A stretch of 45,863 bases of DNA from Flavobacteriales bacterium (GCA_018057455.1 JAGPDT010000023.1:1-45863); one strand, 5' to 3'. Shown: positions 20,454 through 29,108, numbered from the stretch's first letter. The notes: a model not told the origin generated them from the sequence alone. Program-made: numbers and translations.

Positions 20454-22331
20454 CTAATGTACCGTTCGCGCCTTCCACCACGCTACATAGACGAGCAGTG
20501 CGTGCACGGTTGCTTGTGCGGTGCCGGGATCGGCGGAACGGAGCCGGCGCACCACCGCGGCCGTGCGTTGCCGGTCCAGGCCGGCGGCGGCCACGGCATC
20601 CGGGTGGAGCACCTCATCCACCAAGGGGGCCAAGGGCCCGAGCAGCAGGTCGCGCAAGGGTACTTCAAACCCTTTCTTGGAGCGTTGCATCACCACGGGC
20701 GGCAGCAGGTGGCCGAAGGTCTGCCGCAGGATGTGCTTGCCCGAGCCCTTGCGCAGCTTCAGGTCCGGCGGCAGCGCAAAGGCCAGCTCCACCACCCGCC
20801 GGTCCAGGAAGGGGGGGCGTACCTCCAGGCCATGGGCCATACTGGTGAGGTCCACTTTGTGCAGCATGTCGTTGGGCAGGGTGGAGGCCACATCGGCCAG
20901 CAGCACGCCGTTGAGCCCCTGCAGTACGCCCAACGGGGCGGCCAGCACGGCATTCCTCCGGGCCAGCCCGCCGGCATGGGCGGGGGTGGCCACCAATGCC
21001 ATGGCCTCCTCCACGGGGGTGAAGGCCGCCAGATGCAGAAAGCGCTCCTCGCCGCTTTGCCCGGCCATGCGGGCGAAACGGTCCAGTTGCCGGATGCGGT
21101 TCTGCCAAGCACTGTTGCGTGAGCGTGGGAGGGCGCTCCACAAGGGGGCCAGCAGGGCCACGGCACGTTCGGCGGCGCCGGGCTGGCGCCAACGCAGTTC
21201 AGCCTGGTGCTTGGGGTAGCCGCCGAAGACCTCATCGGCGCCATCGCCGCTGAGGGCCACGGTGACTTGCCGGCGGGTGCGCTCGCACAGGATGAAGGAA
21301 GGCAACGCCGAACTGTCGGCGAAGGGTTCGTCCAGGGCCTTCAGCAGCCGCACATACCCATCGGCCAGTTCCTCGCGCCCCAGTTTGAAGGTGTGGTGCT
21401 CGCTGCCGATGTGCGCGGCCACTTCTTCCGCATAGCGGGTCTCATCGAAGTACGGGTCCTCCGCATAGCCGACGCTGAAGGTGTGCAGATGCCGGTGGTG
21501 GCGGGCCGCCAGCGCACTGATGATGCTGCTGTCCACCCCGCCGCTGAGGAAGGCGCCCACGGGCACATCGGCCTCCAGGCGCAGTTTCACCGCATCGTCC
21601 AGCAGTTCATGCAGGCGCTCCTGCGGGCCCGGTGGCACAGGGGTGCGCTTGGCGGCGGTGGCCAGGTCATACCACGGGCTGGTGCGCATGCCTCGGCCAT
21701 CCGCGTAGAGGGCATGCCCGGGCATGAGCTTCTGAATGCCCTGCACCGTGGTGTGCGGTGCCGGTGTGAAGGAGAAGGTGAAGAACTGGCGTGCCGAATC
21801 CGGGTCGGGCCGGGCAGGCACGCCAAGGGCCAGCAAGGCGCGCAGCTCGCTGCCGAACAGCAGCGTATCCTGGTGCAGGGCCCACAGCAGGGGCTTCACC
21901 CCAAATCGGTCCCGGGCCAGGAACAGCGTGTCTTCCTGTGCATCATGGATGGCCAGGGCAAAGAACCCGTTGAGGTCATGGAGGAACTCCGGCCCCTTGA
22001 CCGTGAAGAGGCGCAGCACCACCTCGGTATCGGTGCGGCTGCGGAAGGTGTGCCCCTGTTGCTCAAGGCCGGAGCGGAGCTCGCGGAAGTTGAAGACCTC
22101 GCCGTTGAACACGATGGTGTAGCGGCCGCCCTGGTCGGTGAAGGGCTGGTGCCCGGCGGCACTGGTGTCCGTGATGCTCAACCGGCGGTGGCCCAGCATG
22201 GCACGCCCCTGGGCATGGCGCCCTGCATCATCCGGCCCGCGGTGGGCGATCACCTCCAAGGCCGCACGGACCCGTTCTTCCGCCACGGAAGCACCCGGGC
22301 CGGTCCGGAAAGCGCCGATGATCCCGCACAT
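20454..22331 (-). CDS. asnB: Asparagine synthase (glutamine-hydrolyzing)
   Basis: 625 residues. The N-terminal class II glutamine amidotransferase releases ammonia, and the C-terminal domain uses ATP to amidate aspartate. The start MCGIIGAF gives the nucleophile Cys after Met removal; RHRGPDD-like IAHRGPDDAGRH, GHRRLSITD and FNGEVFNF follow. The synthetase domain has the PP-loop FLSGGVDSS near residue 265 and ALSGDGADEVFGGY later. Proteins of this kind occur often in polysaccharide and exosortase clusters, where some amidate sugars or wall components instead of aspartate. The neighbouring glycosyltransferase and export genes make that a real alternative. Confidence 0.92.
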   Translation of the reverse strand: MCGIIGAFRTGPGASVAEERVRAALEVIAHRGPDDAGRHAQGRAMLGHRRLSITDTSAAGHQPFTDQGGRYTIVFNGEVFNFRELRSGLEQQGHTFRSRTDTEVVLRLFTVKGPEFLHDLNGFFALAIHDAQEDTLFLARDRFGVKPLLWALHQDTLLFGSELRALLALGVPARPDPDSARQFFTFSFTPAPHTTVQGIQKLMPGHALYADGRGMRTSPWYDLATAAKRTPVPPGPQERLHELLDDAVKLRLEADVPVGAFLSGGVDSSIISALAARHHRHLHTFSVGYAEDPYFDETRYAEEVAAHIGSEHHTFKLGREELADGYVRLLKALDEPFADSSALPSFILCERTRRQVTVALSGDGADEVFGGYPKHQAELRWRQPGAAERAVALLAPLWSALPRSRNSAWQNRIRQLDRFARMAGQSGEERFLHLAAFTPVEEAMALVATPAHAGGLARRNAVLAAPLGVLQGLNGVLLADVASTLPNDMLHKVDLTSMAHGLEVRPPFLDRRVVELAFALPPDLKLRKGSGKHILRQTFGHLLPPVVMQRSKKGFEVPLRDLLLGPLAPLVDEVLHPDAVAAAGLDRQRTAAVVRRLRSADPGTAQATVHALLVYVAWWKARTVH

Positions 22332-22389
22332 GTATGCCTTGCCGGTGGCCGTGGCCGCGCGCAGGCGGCCGCGGCAACCGGCGGTTCCT

Positions 22390-23778
22390 CTACAGGTGGA
22401 TCACCTCGCCGTAGGCCGCGGCGGCGGCTTCCATCACGGCCTCGCTCATCGTGGGGTGGGGGTGCACCGTTTTGATGATCTCGTGGCCGGTGGTCTCCAG
22501 CTTGCGCAGCGCCACACATTCGGCGATCATCTCCGTGACGTTCATGCCGATCATGTGCGCGCCCAGCAATTCGCCGTACTTGGCATCGAAGATCAGCTTG
22601 ACAAAACCGTCCTTGGCCCCTGCCGCGCTGGCCTTGCCACTGGCGCTGAAGGGGAACTTGCCCACCTTCACGGTGTAGCCTTTCTCCTTCGCCGTCTTTT
22701 CGGTGTAGCCCACGCTGGCCACCTCCGGCGAGCAATAGGTGCAGCCCGGGATGTTGTTGTAGTCCAAGGGCTGGGGTGCTTGGCCGGCGATCTTCTCCAC
22801 GCAGATGATGCCCTCGGCGCTGGCCACGTGGGCCAAGGCCTGGCCCGGTACCACATCACCAATGGCATAGTAGCCGGGGATGTTGGTGGCGTAGAAGGGG
22901 TCCACCTTGATCTTGCCTTTGTCGGTGACGATGCCCACTTCTTCAAGCCCGATGCCTTCGATGTTGGAGGCGATGCCCACGGCGCTGAGCACGATGTCGC
23001 ACTCGATCACCTGCTCGCCCTTGGCGGACTTCACCGTCACCTTGCAGCCCTTGCCGCCGGTGTCCACCTTGGTCACTTCACTGGAGGTCATCACCTCGAT
23101 GCCCTGTTTCCTGAAGCTCTTTTCCAGCTGCTTGCTCACGTCGTCATCTTCCACCGGCACCACGTTGGGCATGAATTCCACCAAGGTCACCTTGGCGCCC
23201 ATGGCGTTGTAGAAGTACGCGAATTCGCTGCCGATGGCGCCGCTGCCCACCACCACCAGGCTCTTGGGCATTTCGGGCAGTACCATGGCCTCGCGGTAGC
23301 CGATCACCTTCTTGCCGTCCTGCTTCAGGGCGGGCAGTTCACGGCTGCGCGCACCGGTGGCCACAATGAGGTGCTTGGCTTCCAAGACCTGCTTTTTCCC
23401 ATCCGCGCCGGTCACTTCCAGCTTCTTGCCGGGTTTCAGCACGCCTGTGCCCAGGACCACGTCGATCTTGTTCTTCTTCATCAGGAACTGCACGCCGTTG
23501 CTCATGCCCTTGGCCACGTCCCGGCTGCGCTGTACCACGCCTTTGAAGTCCGCCGTGGGGGCGCCCACGGTGATGCCGTAGTCCTTGGCGTGGTGGATGT
23601 ACTCGAACACGTTGGCGCTCTTGAGCAACGCCTTGGTGGGGATGCAGCCCCAGTTGAGGCAGATGCCGCCCAGGGATTCTTTTTCCACAATGGCGGTCTT
23701 CAGGCCCAGTTGGCTGGCGCGGATGGCAGCCACATAGCCGCCGGGGCCGCTGCCGAGAACGATCAGGTCATAGCTCAT
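22390..23778 (-). CDS. lpdA: Dihydrolipoyl dehydrogenase
   Basis: 462 residues. The FAD flavoprotein E3 subunit that reoxidises dihydrolipoamide of 2-oxoacid dehydrogenases and the glycine cleavage system with NAD. FAD-binding VLGSGPGGYVAAIRASQLG at the N-terminus, redox disulfide GGICLNWGCIPTK (two Cys five apart), NAD-binding VVVGSGAIGSEFAYFY, and the C-terminal HPHPTMSEAVMEAA with the catalytic His-Glu pair are all present. The 244-base upstream gap holds a promoter-like box. It may also supply electrons to AhpD, encoded 20 kb away, through a lipoylated E2, as known for mycobacteria; that link is inference. Confidence 0.97.
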   Translation of the reverse strand: MSYDLIVLGSGPGGYVAAIRASQLGLKTAIVEKESLGGICLNWGCIPTKALLKSANVFEYIHHAKDYGITVGAPTADFKGVVQRSRDVAKGMSNGVQFLMKKNKIDVVLGTGVLKPGKKLEVTGADGKKQVLEAKHLIVATGARSRELPALKQDGKKVIGYREAMVLPEMPKSLVVVGSGAIGSEFAYFYNAMGAKVTLVEFMPNVVPVEDDDVSKQLEKSFRKQGIEVMTSSEVTKVDTGGKGCKVTVKSAKGEQVIECDIVLSAVGIASNIEGIGLEEVGIVTDKGKIKVDPFYATNIPGYYAIGDVVPGQALAHVASAEGIICVEKIAGQAPQPLDYNNIPGCTYCSPEVASVGYTEKTAKEKGYTVKVGKFPFSASGKASAAGAKDGFVKLIFDAKYGELLGAHMIGMNVTEMIAECVALRKLETTGHEIIKTVHPHPTMSEAVMEAAAAAYGEVIHL

Positions 23779-23847
23779 CTGCTGGTGATGGGGATTGGGT
23801 ATGGATGCTGGCAGGCATCAGGGCCTGCCGTTCTGGTATTCGCGGCG

Positions 23848-23855
23848 CGAAGGTA
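23848..23855 (-). promoter_or_regulatory. Putative -7 box for lpdA
   Basis: Minus-strand TACCTTCG followed by CGCC, one base off TAnnTTTG and matching the form seen before other genes here. It lies 70 bases upstream of the ATG. No -33 TTG was found. Confidence 0.3.
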
Positions 23856-24022
23856 GCAGCACCGCGTGAAGCGTGGATGACGCCGTCCTGCTCCTGGGTG
23901 CCCGGCCCCAGCGGTGCCATGGTCTTCCGCGTTTTCAACGATCGGTCCGGAAAGTTCGCCTGCTGTTGGCTGCTACGGATCCCTGGAGAATCCTACATTG
24001 GCCCAAATCAATTCCCCCGACC

Positions 24023-24526
24023 ATGACCGATGTGAACCCCTCCATGTCCGCAACCCCAGCGCGCCCCACCTTGCTCACCGTGATCTGCATCCTCAGCTTC
24101 ATCATGGGAGCCTGGGGGATCTTCAGCGGTTTCCAGAACCTCGTCGTGGACCAGACCGCCGCCTTGGACAAGGCCCGCGTGGAAATGGAACAGGCACGCG
24201 CCGACCTGGGCGAACAGGCCTCGGGGCTGCCCGGGAAAATGCTCGACTCGGCCATGGACCTGGCCGAGAAGACGGCCGCCAACGCCACGCCCATCGGCAT
24301 CTCAACCATTGTGCTCTCCCTGATCAGCTTGTTCGGTGTGTGGCAAATGTGGAACCTGCGCAAGAACGGCTTCTGGCTCTATGTGCTTTCTTCCGTGGCC
24401 GGCCTGGCCACCACCGTGTATTTCCTCGGCGGCAGCATGGTGGCGATCCTCTCCGTGGGTTTCGCCGGCTTCTTCTCCCTGGTGTTCATCATCCTCTATG
24501 CCGTGAACCTCAAGCACATGCATTGA
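24023..24526 (+). CDS. Small membrane protein, unknown function
   Basis: 167 residues. The first helix (about 17-40, LTVICILSFIMGAWGIFSGF) is followed by a hydrophilic stretch rich in Ala, Glu and Lys (about 45-90, likely helical). Three further helices lie between 93 and 165 and the end is basic. The overall pattern resembles DUF4064- or DUF2752-like small integral proteins of Bacteroidota, but I cannot name a family. The ATG at 24023 was chosen because upstream codons are not conserved in character. A terminator follows 20 bases after the stop, so it appears to be a single-gene transcript. No function is claimed. Confidence 0.75.
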   Translation: MTDVNPSMSATPARPTLLTVICILSFIMGAWGIFSGFQNLVVDQTAALDKARVEMEQARADLGEQASGLPGKMLDSAMDLAEKTAANATPIGISTIVLSLISLFGVWQMWNLRKNGFWLYVLSSVAGLATTVYFLGGSMVAILSVGFAGFFSLVFIILYAVNLKHMH

Positions 24527-24546
24527 CCAACGCATCGGCGTCACCC

Positions 24547-24577
24547 AAAAGCCTCCGGCCGGTGCGGGGGCTTTTTC
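24547..24577 (+). terminator. Rho-independent terminator after the 167-residue membrane protein
   Basis: AAAAGCC pairs with GGCTTTT, with an inner GC-rich helix, and the 3' arm runs into a T tract (CTTTTT). It ends the transcript of the gene stopping at 24526. Confidence 0.75.
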
Positions 24578-24590
24578 GTTGCTTAGCACC

Positions 24591-25082
24591 GTGGAACAGC
24601 ACTCCGGCCCCTTTGCGGACCAGCCCCAGGCCGGTGCCCGGCCCCGCACCCTTACGTGGCTCTGCACCGCCAGCTTCGTGAACCAGGCACTGGTCTTTCC
24701 GCTGTACTTGACCGGCATTGCCGTGGCTTACGCCATGCGATCCATGCCCGACGCTGAATTGCAGCAAATGGTGGTGGACGCGTGGTCCGGGTTCGTACAG
24801 CCCGGCCAACAAGATGAACTGATGGCCTACATCGGTATGCTGAAGGCGCACGGCCCGGCACTCATGGGCATCTTCGCCCTGCGCACGCTGGCCCGTTTTA
24901 TCGGTACCCTGCGCATGTGGCAGGGCAGGTCGGACGGCTTCCACATCTACACCAGCGCACAACTCTTGGGCATGCTGCTGCCCATCTTCGTGGCCGGGCC
25001 CCGGACCATCAACTTTCTGGGCTTTATCCTGGCGCTCAACTGGTGCTACCTCTACTTCATCCACCGCAAGACCTTGCGGTAG
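24591..25082 (+). CDS. Small membrane protein, unknown function
   Basis: 163 residues from a GTG at 24591. An upstream TTG at 24579 lies at the end of the terminator stem and is unlikely. Apparent membrane helices are at about 24-45, 83-100 and 115-150, and the C-terminus is YFIHRKTLR. A short Arg-rich loop (TLARFIGTLRMWQGRSDGFH) is followed by YTSAQLLGMLLP. The pattern is that of an integral membrane protein of Bacteroidota, but I do not recognise the family. Its start lies 14 bases after the terminator of the preceding membrane-protein gene. The start codon is the least certain point. Confidence 0.6.
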   Translation: MEQHSGPFADQPQAGARPRTLTWLCTASFVNQALVFPLYLTGIAVAYAMRSMPDAELQQMVVDAWSGFVQPGQQDELMAYIGMLKAHGPALMGIFALRTLARFIGTLRMWQGRSDGFHIYTSAQLLGMLLPIFVAGPRTINFLGFILALNWCYLYFIHRKTLR

Positions 25083-25268
25083 GCTTTGAACAGTCTCCGG
25101 GCCTTGATGCTCCCGCACGCGTGCCGCAGGTGGTGCCGGGTTCGTGGATCGTAGTGCGCGGGTTCCCGTGCATGGGCACCGTGGCGTGCCAGCGCCCCCT
25201 CCCGCGTCGGTCCACACCCTGCGCACCACGCCCTTCGGGGCACGAACCACGCCCTGGTCGTCCCGGTA

Positions 25269-25646
25269 TCACCGGCACGCGATCCCGCTGATCTCCACGT
25301 TCACCCCGCGCGGCAGCCCGGCCACGGCCACGGCCTCACGCGCGGGCGGCGCATCCTTGAAGTAGCTGCCGTACACCTCGTTCACCGCGCCGTAGTGGTC
25401 CATGCTGCTCATGAAGATGGTGCACTTCACCAGGTGACCGAAGCCCAGGCCCGCGGCGTTCAGCAGCAGGCCCAAGTTGTCCATCACTTGCCTGGTTTCG
25501 TCCGCGATCGATCCCATGCGCAGCTGGCCGGTGTCGCCGATCAGGGCGATCTGCCCGCTGAGGAACACCAGGCCGTTGGCTTCGATCGCCGGTGAATAGG
25601 GGGCGAGGGGTTTGGCCGCACCTGCGGGGAAAATGGGCTTTTTCAT
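25269..25646 (-). CDS. ridA: RidA family reactive enamine/imine deaminase
   Basis: 125 residues, normal length. RidA hydrolyses reactive 2-aminoacrylate-type enamines made by PLP enzymes and so protects them. Visible signature: PYSPAIEANGLVFLSGQI near residue 16, VKCTIFMSSMDHYGAVNEVYGSYF, and the C-terminal PPAREAVAVAGLPRGVNVEI with the conserved Arg that binds the substrate carboxylate. It is transcribed away from surE across a 54-base gap that holds promoter boxes for both genes. Confidence 0.95.
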   Translation of the reverse strand: MKKPIFPAGAAKPLAPYSPAIEANGLVFLSGQIALIGDTGQLRMGSIADETRQVMDNLGLLLNAAGLGFGHLVKCTIFMSSMDHYGAVNEVYGSYFKDAPPAREAVAVAGLPRGVNVEISGIACR

Positions 25647-25651
25647 GCGCG

Positions 25652-25659
25652 CAAAGATC
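25652..25659 (-). promoter_or_regulatory. Putative -7 box for ridA
   Basis: Minus-strand GATCTTTG followed by CGCGC, five bases before the ATG. The same GATCTTTG form precedes ahpC and the M14 peptidase. The transcript would have almost no leader. Confidence 0.4.
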
Positions 25660-25685
25660 GGTCACGGCACGCCTTGGTGCGGGCT

Positions 25686-25693
25686 TAGCTTTG
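25686..25693 (+). promoter_or_regulatory. Putative -7 box for surE
   Basis: TAGCTTTG, a full match to TAnnTTTG, ends seven bases before the surE ATG. A -33 TTG at the right distance is not visible. A leaderless mRNA is expected. Confidence 0.45.
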
Positions 25694-25700
25694 GCCCCCG

Positions 25701-26480
25701 ATGAACAAGACCGACCGCCCGCTGATCCTGGTCACCAATGACGACGGGATCTTCGCCCCGGGCATTCAAACCCTGGCCCGGGAAATGCAGGCCTTCGGAG
25801 AGGTGCTGGTGGTAGCGCCGGACAAGCCCCAAAGCGCCATGGGCCATGCCATCACCATCCACAATTTCCTGCGCTTGCGCAAGGTGGATTTCATGGACGG
25901 CATGGAGGCGTACAGCTGCACGGGCACCCCGGTGGATTGCGTGAAGTTGGCCGTGTACCACCTGATCAAGGGCCGGCCCGCCCTGCTGGTCAGCGGCATC
26001 AACCATGGCAGCAACCTCAGCATCAATGTGCTGTACAGCGGCACCATGAGCGCCGCCGTGGAGGGTGCGTTGGAAGGCATCCCCAGCATCGGCTTTTCGC
26101 TCATGGAATACGGCATCGATGCCTCCTTTGCCCATACCCGGGCCGTGGTGCGGTCCGTTACCGGCAACGTGCTCCGGCATGGGCTCCGCAACGGAAGCTG
26201 CCTGAATGTGAACATCCCGCCCGCCGCGGCCGGCCCGCTCAAGGGCATCCGCGTGTGCCGCCAGGCGCCGGGCCATTGGGCCGATGCCGTGGAAACCCGC
26301 CGCGATCCCGCAGGCCATGATTACCATTGGCTCAAGGGCGAGTTCATCGCCAAGGACCAGCAGGAAGACACCGATGTATGGGCCACCGGCCATGGCTACG
26401 CCAGCGTGGTGCCCGTGCAGTTCGACATGACGGCCCACCAGGAAGTGGAACACCTCAACGCCTGGGACCATGCGCTTTGA
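25701..26480 (+). CDS. surE: 5'/3'-nucleotidase SurE
   Basis: 259 residues. A metal-dependent phosphatase that removes phosphate from nucleoside 5'- and 3'-monophosphates and short polyphosphate. The N-terminal metal-binding ILVTNDDGIFAPGI (paired Asp), APDKPQSAMGHAIT, and LLVSGINHGSNLSINVLYSGTMSAA are complete. The C-terminal part with ETRRDPAGHDYHWLKG and TDVWATGHGYASVVPVQFDMT fits the family. The next gene starts inside its last codons (11-base overlap), and lpxB follows, an order that I recall as common in Bacteroidota. Confidence 0.96.
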   Translation: MNKTDRPLILVTNDDGIFAPGIQTLAREMQAFGEVLVVAPDKPQSAMGHAITIHNFLRLRKVDFMDGMEAYSCTGTPVDCVKLAVYHLIKGRPALLVSGINHGSNLSINVLYSGTMSAAVEGALEGIPSIGFSLMEYGIDASFAHTRAVVRSVTGNVLRHGLRNGSCLNVNIPPAAAGPLKGIRVCRQAPGHWADAVETRRDPAGHDYHWLKGEFIAKDQQEDTDVWATGHGYASVVPVQFDMTAHQEVEHLNAWDHAL

Positions 26481-26790
26481 CCAGGTGTGGTTCGGCTATG
26501 TGCTGGGCTTGGTGGCGCCCTTGGCCGGGTTGTTGGGCTATTCGGCCTTTGCGGTCACCGTGCTGCGCCCCGAGCTGGAACTGGATTTCCTGCTGCGCAA
26601 CATGCTCTTCGGCATCCGCGGCAACATTGCGCCCGCCCTGTCCCTGAGCCTCCTGGCCGATGTGGTGCTCTTCTTCGCGCTCGACCGTGGGCGCATGCTC
26701 AAGGCCATGCGGGGCGTCATCGGCGCCATGCTCACCTACGGTGCAGTGATCGTCCTGCTGTTGCTGCTATGGGGAAGAGACTTTATGTGA
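26470..26790 (+). CDS. Small membrane protein between surE and lpxB
   Basis: 106 residues, three apparent membrane helices (about 8-30, 50-70, 84-104). It begins within the surE stop region (11-base overlap) and its last 22 bases overlap the lpxB start, so translation of the three genes is likely coupled. I do not recognise the family. The only clue is position: it sits between a nucleotidase and a lipid A enzyme, so a membrane role in the same operon is possible but not shown. Confidence 0.72.
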   Translation: MRFDQVWFGYVLGLVAPLAGLLGYSAFAVTVLRPELELDFLLRNMLFGIRGNIAPALSLSLLADVVLFFALDRGRMLKAMRGVIGAMLTYGAVIVLLLLLWGRDFM

Positions 26791-27878
26791 TCGCCGGTGA
26801 AGCCAGCGGCGACCTCCATGGCGCCAACTTCATCCGCGCGCTGAAGCAACGCGCCGGTGCCGATGGGGTGCAGGTGCGGGCCTGGGGCGGCGACCGCATG
26901 CAGGCTGCCGGGGCCAACGTGGTGAAGCACTACCGTGAACTCGCCTTCATGGGCTTCACCCAAGTACTGCTCAACCTGCGCACCATCCTGCGCAACATCA
27001 AGGCCTGCGAGGCGGACATCCTGCGGTTCAGGCCCGATGCCGTGGTGCTGGTCGATTACCCCGGTTTCAATTTGCGCATCGCCCGGTTCGCCAAGGCCAA
27101 CGGCATCCGCGTGTTCTACTACATCAGCCCGCAGCTCTGGGCGTGGAAGGCCGGCCGCATCAAGGCCATCCGGCGCGATGTGGACCGCATGTTCACGATC
27201 CTTCCCTTCGAGCAGCAGTGGTACGCCCAGCGTGGCATGCAGGTGGATTTCGTGGGCCACCCCTTGCTCGATGCCTTGCAACAGGAAGACCGTGCCCAAG
27301 GTGTCGCCACGGCGGAAGACCTTCGGCCCGTGGTGGCCTTGCTCCCCGGCAGCCGCCTGCAGGAGATCCGCCGCATGCTGCCGGCCATGGCCGCCGTGGC
27401 CAAGGACTTTCCGGACCACCGGTTCGTGGTGGCCGCCGCTCCGTCGGTCCCGCAGGAGGTATACCGCGCCATCATCGCCGGGGCGCCCGTTGAAGTGGTG
27501 GCCGACCGCACCTATGGCCTCTTGCGCCAAGCCAAGGCAGCGCTGGTCACCAGCGGCACCGCCACCTTGGAAACGGCCCTCATCGGTACGCCGGAGGCGG
27601 TGTGCTACAGCGGTGGTGCGGTGAACATCTGGCTGGCCAAGCGCTTCATCAACGTGCCCTTCATCTCCCTGGTGAACCTGATCATGGGCCGCGAGGTGGT
27701 GCGCGAGCTGATCCAGCGCGACATGCGGCCCCGGGCACTGCACAAGGAACTGCATGCCCTGCTCAACGATGAACCCTACCGTGCGCGCATGCAGGCCGAC
27801 TTCAAGGAATTGCAACAGCGCCTGGGCGGACCCGGTGCTTCGGCACATGTGGCCGATCAAGTGTGGAAAAGTCTGTAG
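26769..27878 (+). CDS. lpxB: Lipid-A-disaccharide synthase
   Basis: 369 residues. A GT19 glycosyltransferase that joins UDP-2,3-diacylglucosamine and lipid X to give the lipid A disaccharide at the inner membrane. Family motifs: YVIAGEASGDLHGANFIRALK, the MGFTQVL segment, DYPGFNLRIARFAK, YYISPQLWAWKAGRIK, FVGHPLLDAL, LLPGSRLQEIRRMLPAM and the C-terminal TSGTATLETALIGTPEAVCY. The ATG at 26769 overlaps the end of the small membrane protein gene. It confirms that the organism makes lipid A. Confidence 0.96.
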   Translation: MGKRLYVIAGEASGDLHGANFIRALKQRAGADGVQVRAWGGDRMQAAGANVVKHYRELAFMGFTQVLLNLRTILRNIKACEADILRFRPDAVVLVDYPGFNLRIARFAKANGIRVFYYISPQLWAWKAGRIKAIRRDVDRMFTILPFEQQWYAQRGMQVDFVGHPLLDALQQEDRAQGVATAEDLRPVVALLPGSRLQEIRRMLPAMAAVAKDFPDHRFVVAAAPSVPQEVYRAIIAGAPVEVVADRTYGLLRQAKAALVTSGTATLETALIGTPEAVCYSGGAVNIWLAKRFINVPFISLVNLIMGREVVRELIQRDMRPRALHKELHALLNDEPYRARMQADFKELQQRLGGPGASAHVADQVWKSL

Positions 27879-27908
27879 CCCCGCCCTGTGCCGCACCAAG
27901 GCCCCGGG

Positions 27909-27916
27909 TAGTTTCG
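27909..27916 (+). promoter_or_regulatory. Putative -7 box for the SpoIID-domain gene
   Basis: TAGTTTCG followed by CGCC ends seven bases before the ATG at 27924. It differs from TAnnTTTG at one base. No -33 TTG is visible. A leaderless transcript is expected. Confidence 0.4.
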
Positions 27917-27923
27917 CGCCGTG

Positions 27924-29090
27924 ATGCACCGGGCTTTCTCCCTCCTGGCCGCAGCCTGCCTTGCGACAACGGCCAATGCCCAGTATGGCGAGGTGCGCGT
28001 GGGCCTGCTGCGCGAAAACCCCGCCCGGCAACTGATGGTGATGGGCGACGGTGGGCCGCTCACCATTTGGGTGGACGGCAAACAGGCCGCCGAACTGGCC
28101 TCCACCGACGGACTCGTGCTGCGGATCACCGAGGAAGGCATCCACGCGCGTTCACTTCTCTTGGACCTGAACGCAAAGCGTTCAATGGTCTTCCGCTCAC
28201 CGGTGCGCAAGGGCTTCCGCATGCGCAGCATGGCCCCCAAGACCGCCGAACGCGCCTATCCCGGTGAATTGGAGGTCGCCATGGCCGCTGGCACCTTCCG
28301 CCTGGTGGCCACCGTGCCCTTGGAAGACTATGTGGCGGGCGTGGTGCAGGCCGAAGCCGGCAAAGGACATTGGATCGAGTACTACAAGCTGCAAGCGGTG
28401 AGCTGCCGCACCTATGCCCTGGCCAACAGGCGCCGCCACGCCGGTGATGGGTATGAAGTGTGCGATGCCGTGCATTGCCAGGTGTTCCATGGCCGCAACC
28501 GCCTGGACAGCATTGCGCAGGCCGTGGCCATCACCCGCGACCTGGTGGTGGTGGACCCGGACATCCACCTCATCCATGCCACCTTCCACAGCAACTGCGG
28601 CGGCGAAACCGTGAACGCCGAGGATGTGTGGAGCAAAAGCGAACCCTACCTGGTAAGCACGTTGGACACGTTCTGCCTGGGTGAGCCGCATGCGGTGTGG
28701 GAAAAGGACCTCACCCGCACCCAATGGTTGGGCTATTTGAAGCGCGAGTTCGGCGTGGACACCGACGACAGCAACGTGGTGGCCAGCGTCACCAACTACA
28801 GCCCCGGATGCCGCGACCTCTTCCTGGCCAACATCAGCCCGGAGGTCTCCTTGACCCGCTTGCGCAAGGACCTGCACCTGCGGTCGGCCTTCTTCAGCGT
28901 GCGTCAGGTCGGCGACAAAGTGATCCTCTCCGGCCGGGGGTTCGGCCACGGCGTGGGGCTGTGCCAGGAAGGAGCCATGCACATGGCTCGCCAAGGCTAC
29001 AGCTATTCCGACATCCTGCACCACTATTTCGCCAATGTGCACCTGGTCAAGCTCCAGAACCTGGATTTCTTCCGCGACGAAGGGCAGTGA
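27924..29090 (+). CDS. SpoIID/LytB domain protein
   Basis: 388 residues. A signal peptide (ending TTANAQ) shows export. The SpoIID domain, which in sporulating bacteria cuts denuded peptidoglycan strands as a lytic transglycosylase, is visible at VPLEDYVAGVVQAEAGKGHW (about 132-151) with its catalytic-type Glu, then YKLQAVSCRTYALAN, HSNCGGETVNAEDVW-like HSNCGGETVNA, and GRGFGHGVGLCQEGAMHMA near residue 340. Members in Bacteroidota, which do not sporulate, likely act in wall remodelling (inference). A GTG three bases upstream of the ATG is possible. It starts 45 bases after lpxB with its own promoter box. Confidence 0.9.
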   Translation: MHRAFSLLAAACLATTANAQYGEVRVGLLRENPARQLMVMGDGGPLTIWVDGKQAAELASTDGLVLRITEEGIHARSLLLDLNAKRSMVFRSPVRKGFRMRSMAPKTAERAYPGELEVAMAAGTFRLVATVPLEDYVAGVVQAEAGKGHWIEYYKLQAVSCRTYALANRRRHAGDGYEVCDAVHCQVFHGRNRLDSIAQAVAITRDLVVVDPDIHLIHATFHSNCGGETVNAEDVWSKSEPYLVSTLDTFCLGEPHAVWEKDLTRTQWLGYLKREFGVDTDDSNVVASVTNYSPGCRDLFLANISPEVSLTRLRKDLHLRSAFFSVRQVGDKVILSGRGFGHGVGLCQEGAMHMARQGYSYSDILHHYFANVHLVKLQNLDFFRDEGQ

Positions 29091-29108
29091 GGCGCTTGGC
29101 TTCCCGGT

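Noticed and set aside
24579-24590. TTG start for the second small membrane protein
   Set aside because: It lies at the end of the terminator stem and T tract; the GTG at 24591 is more plausible.
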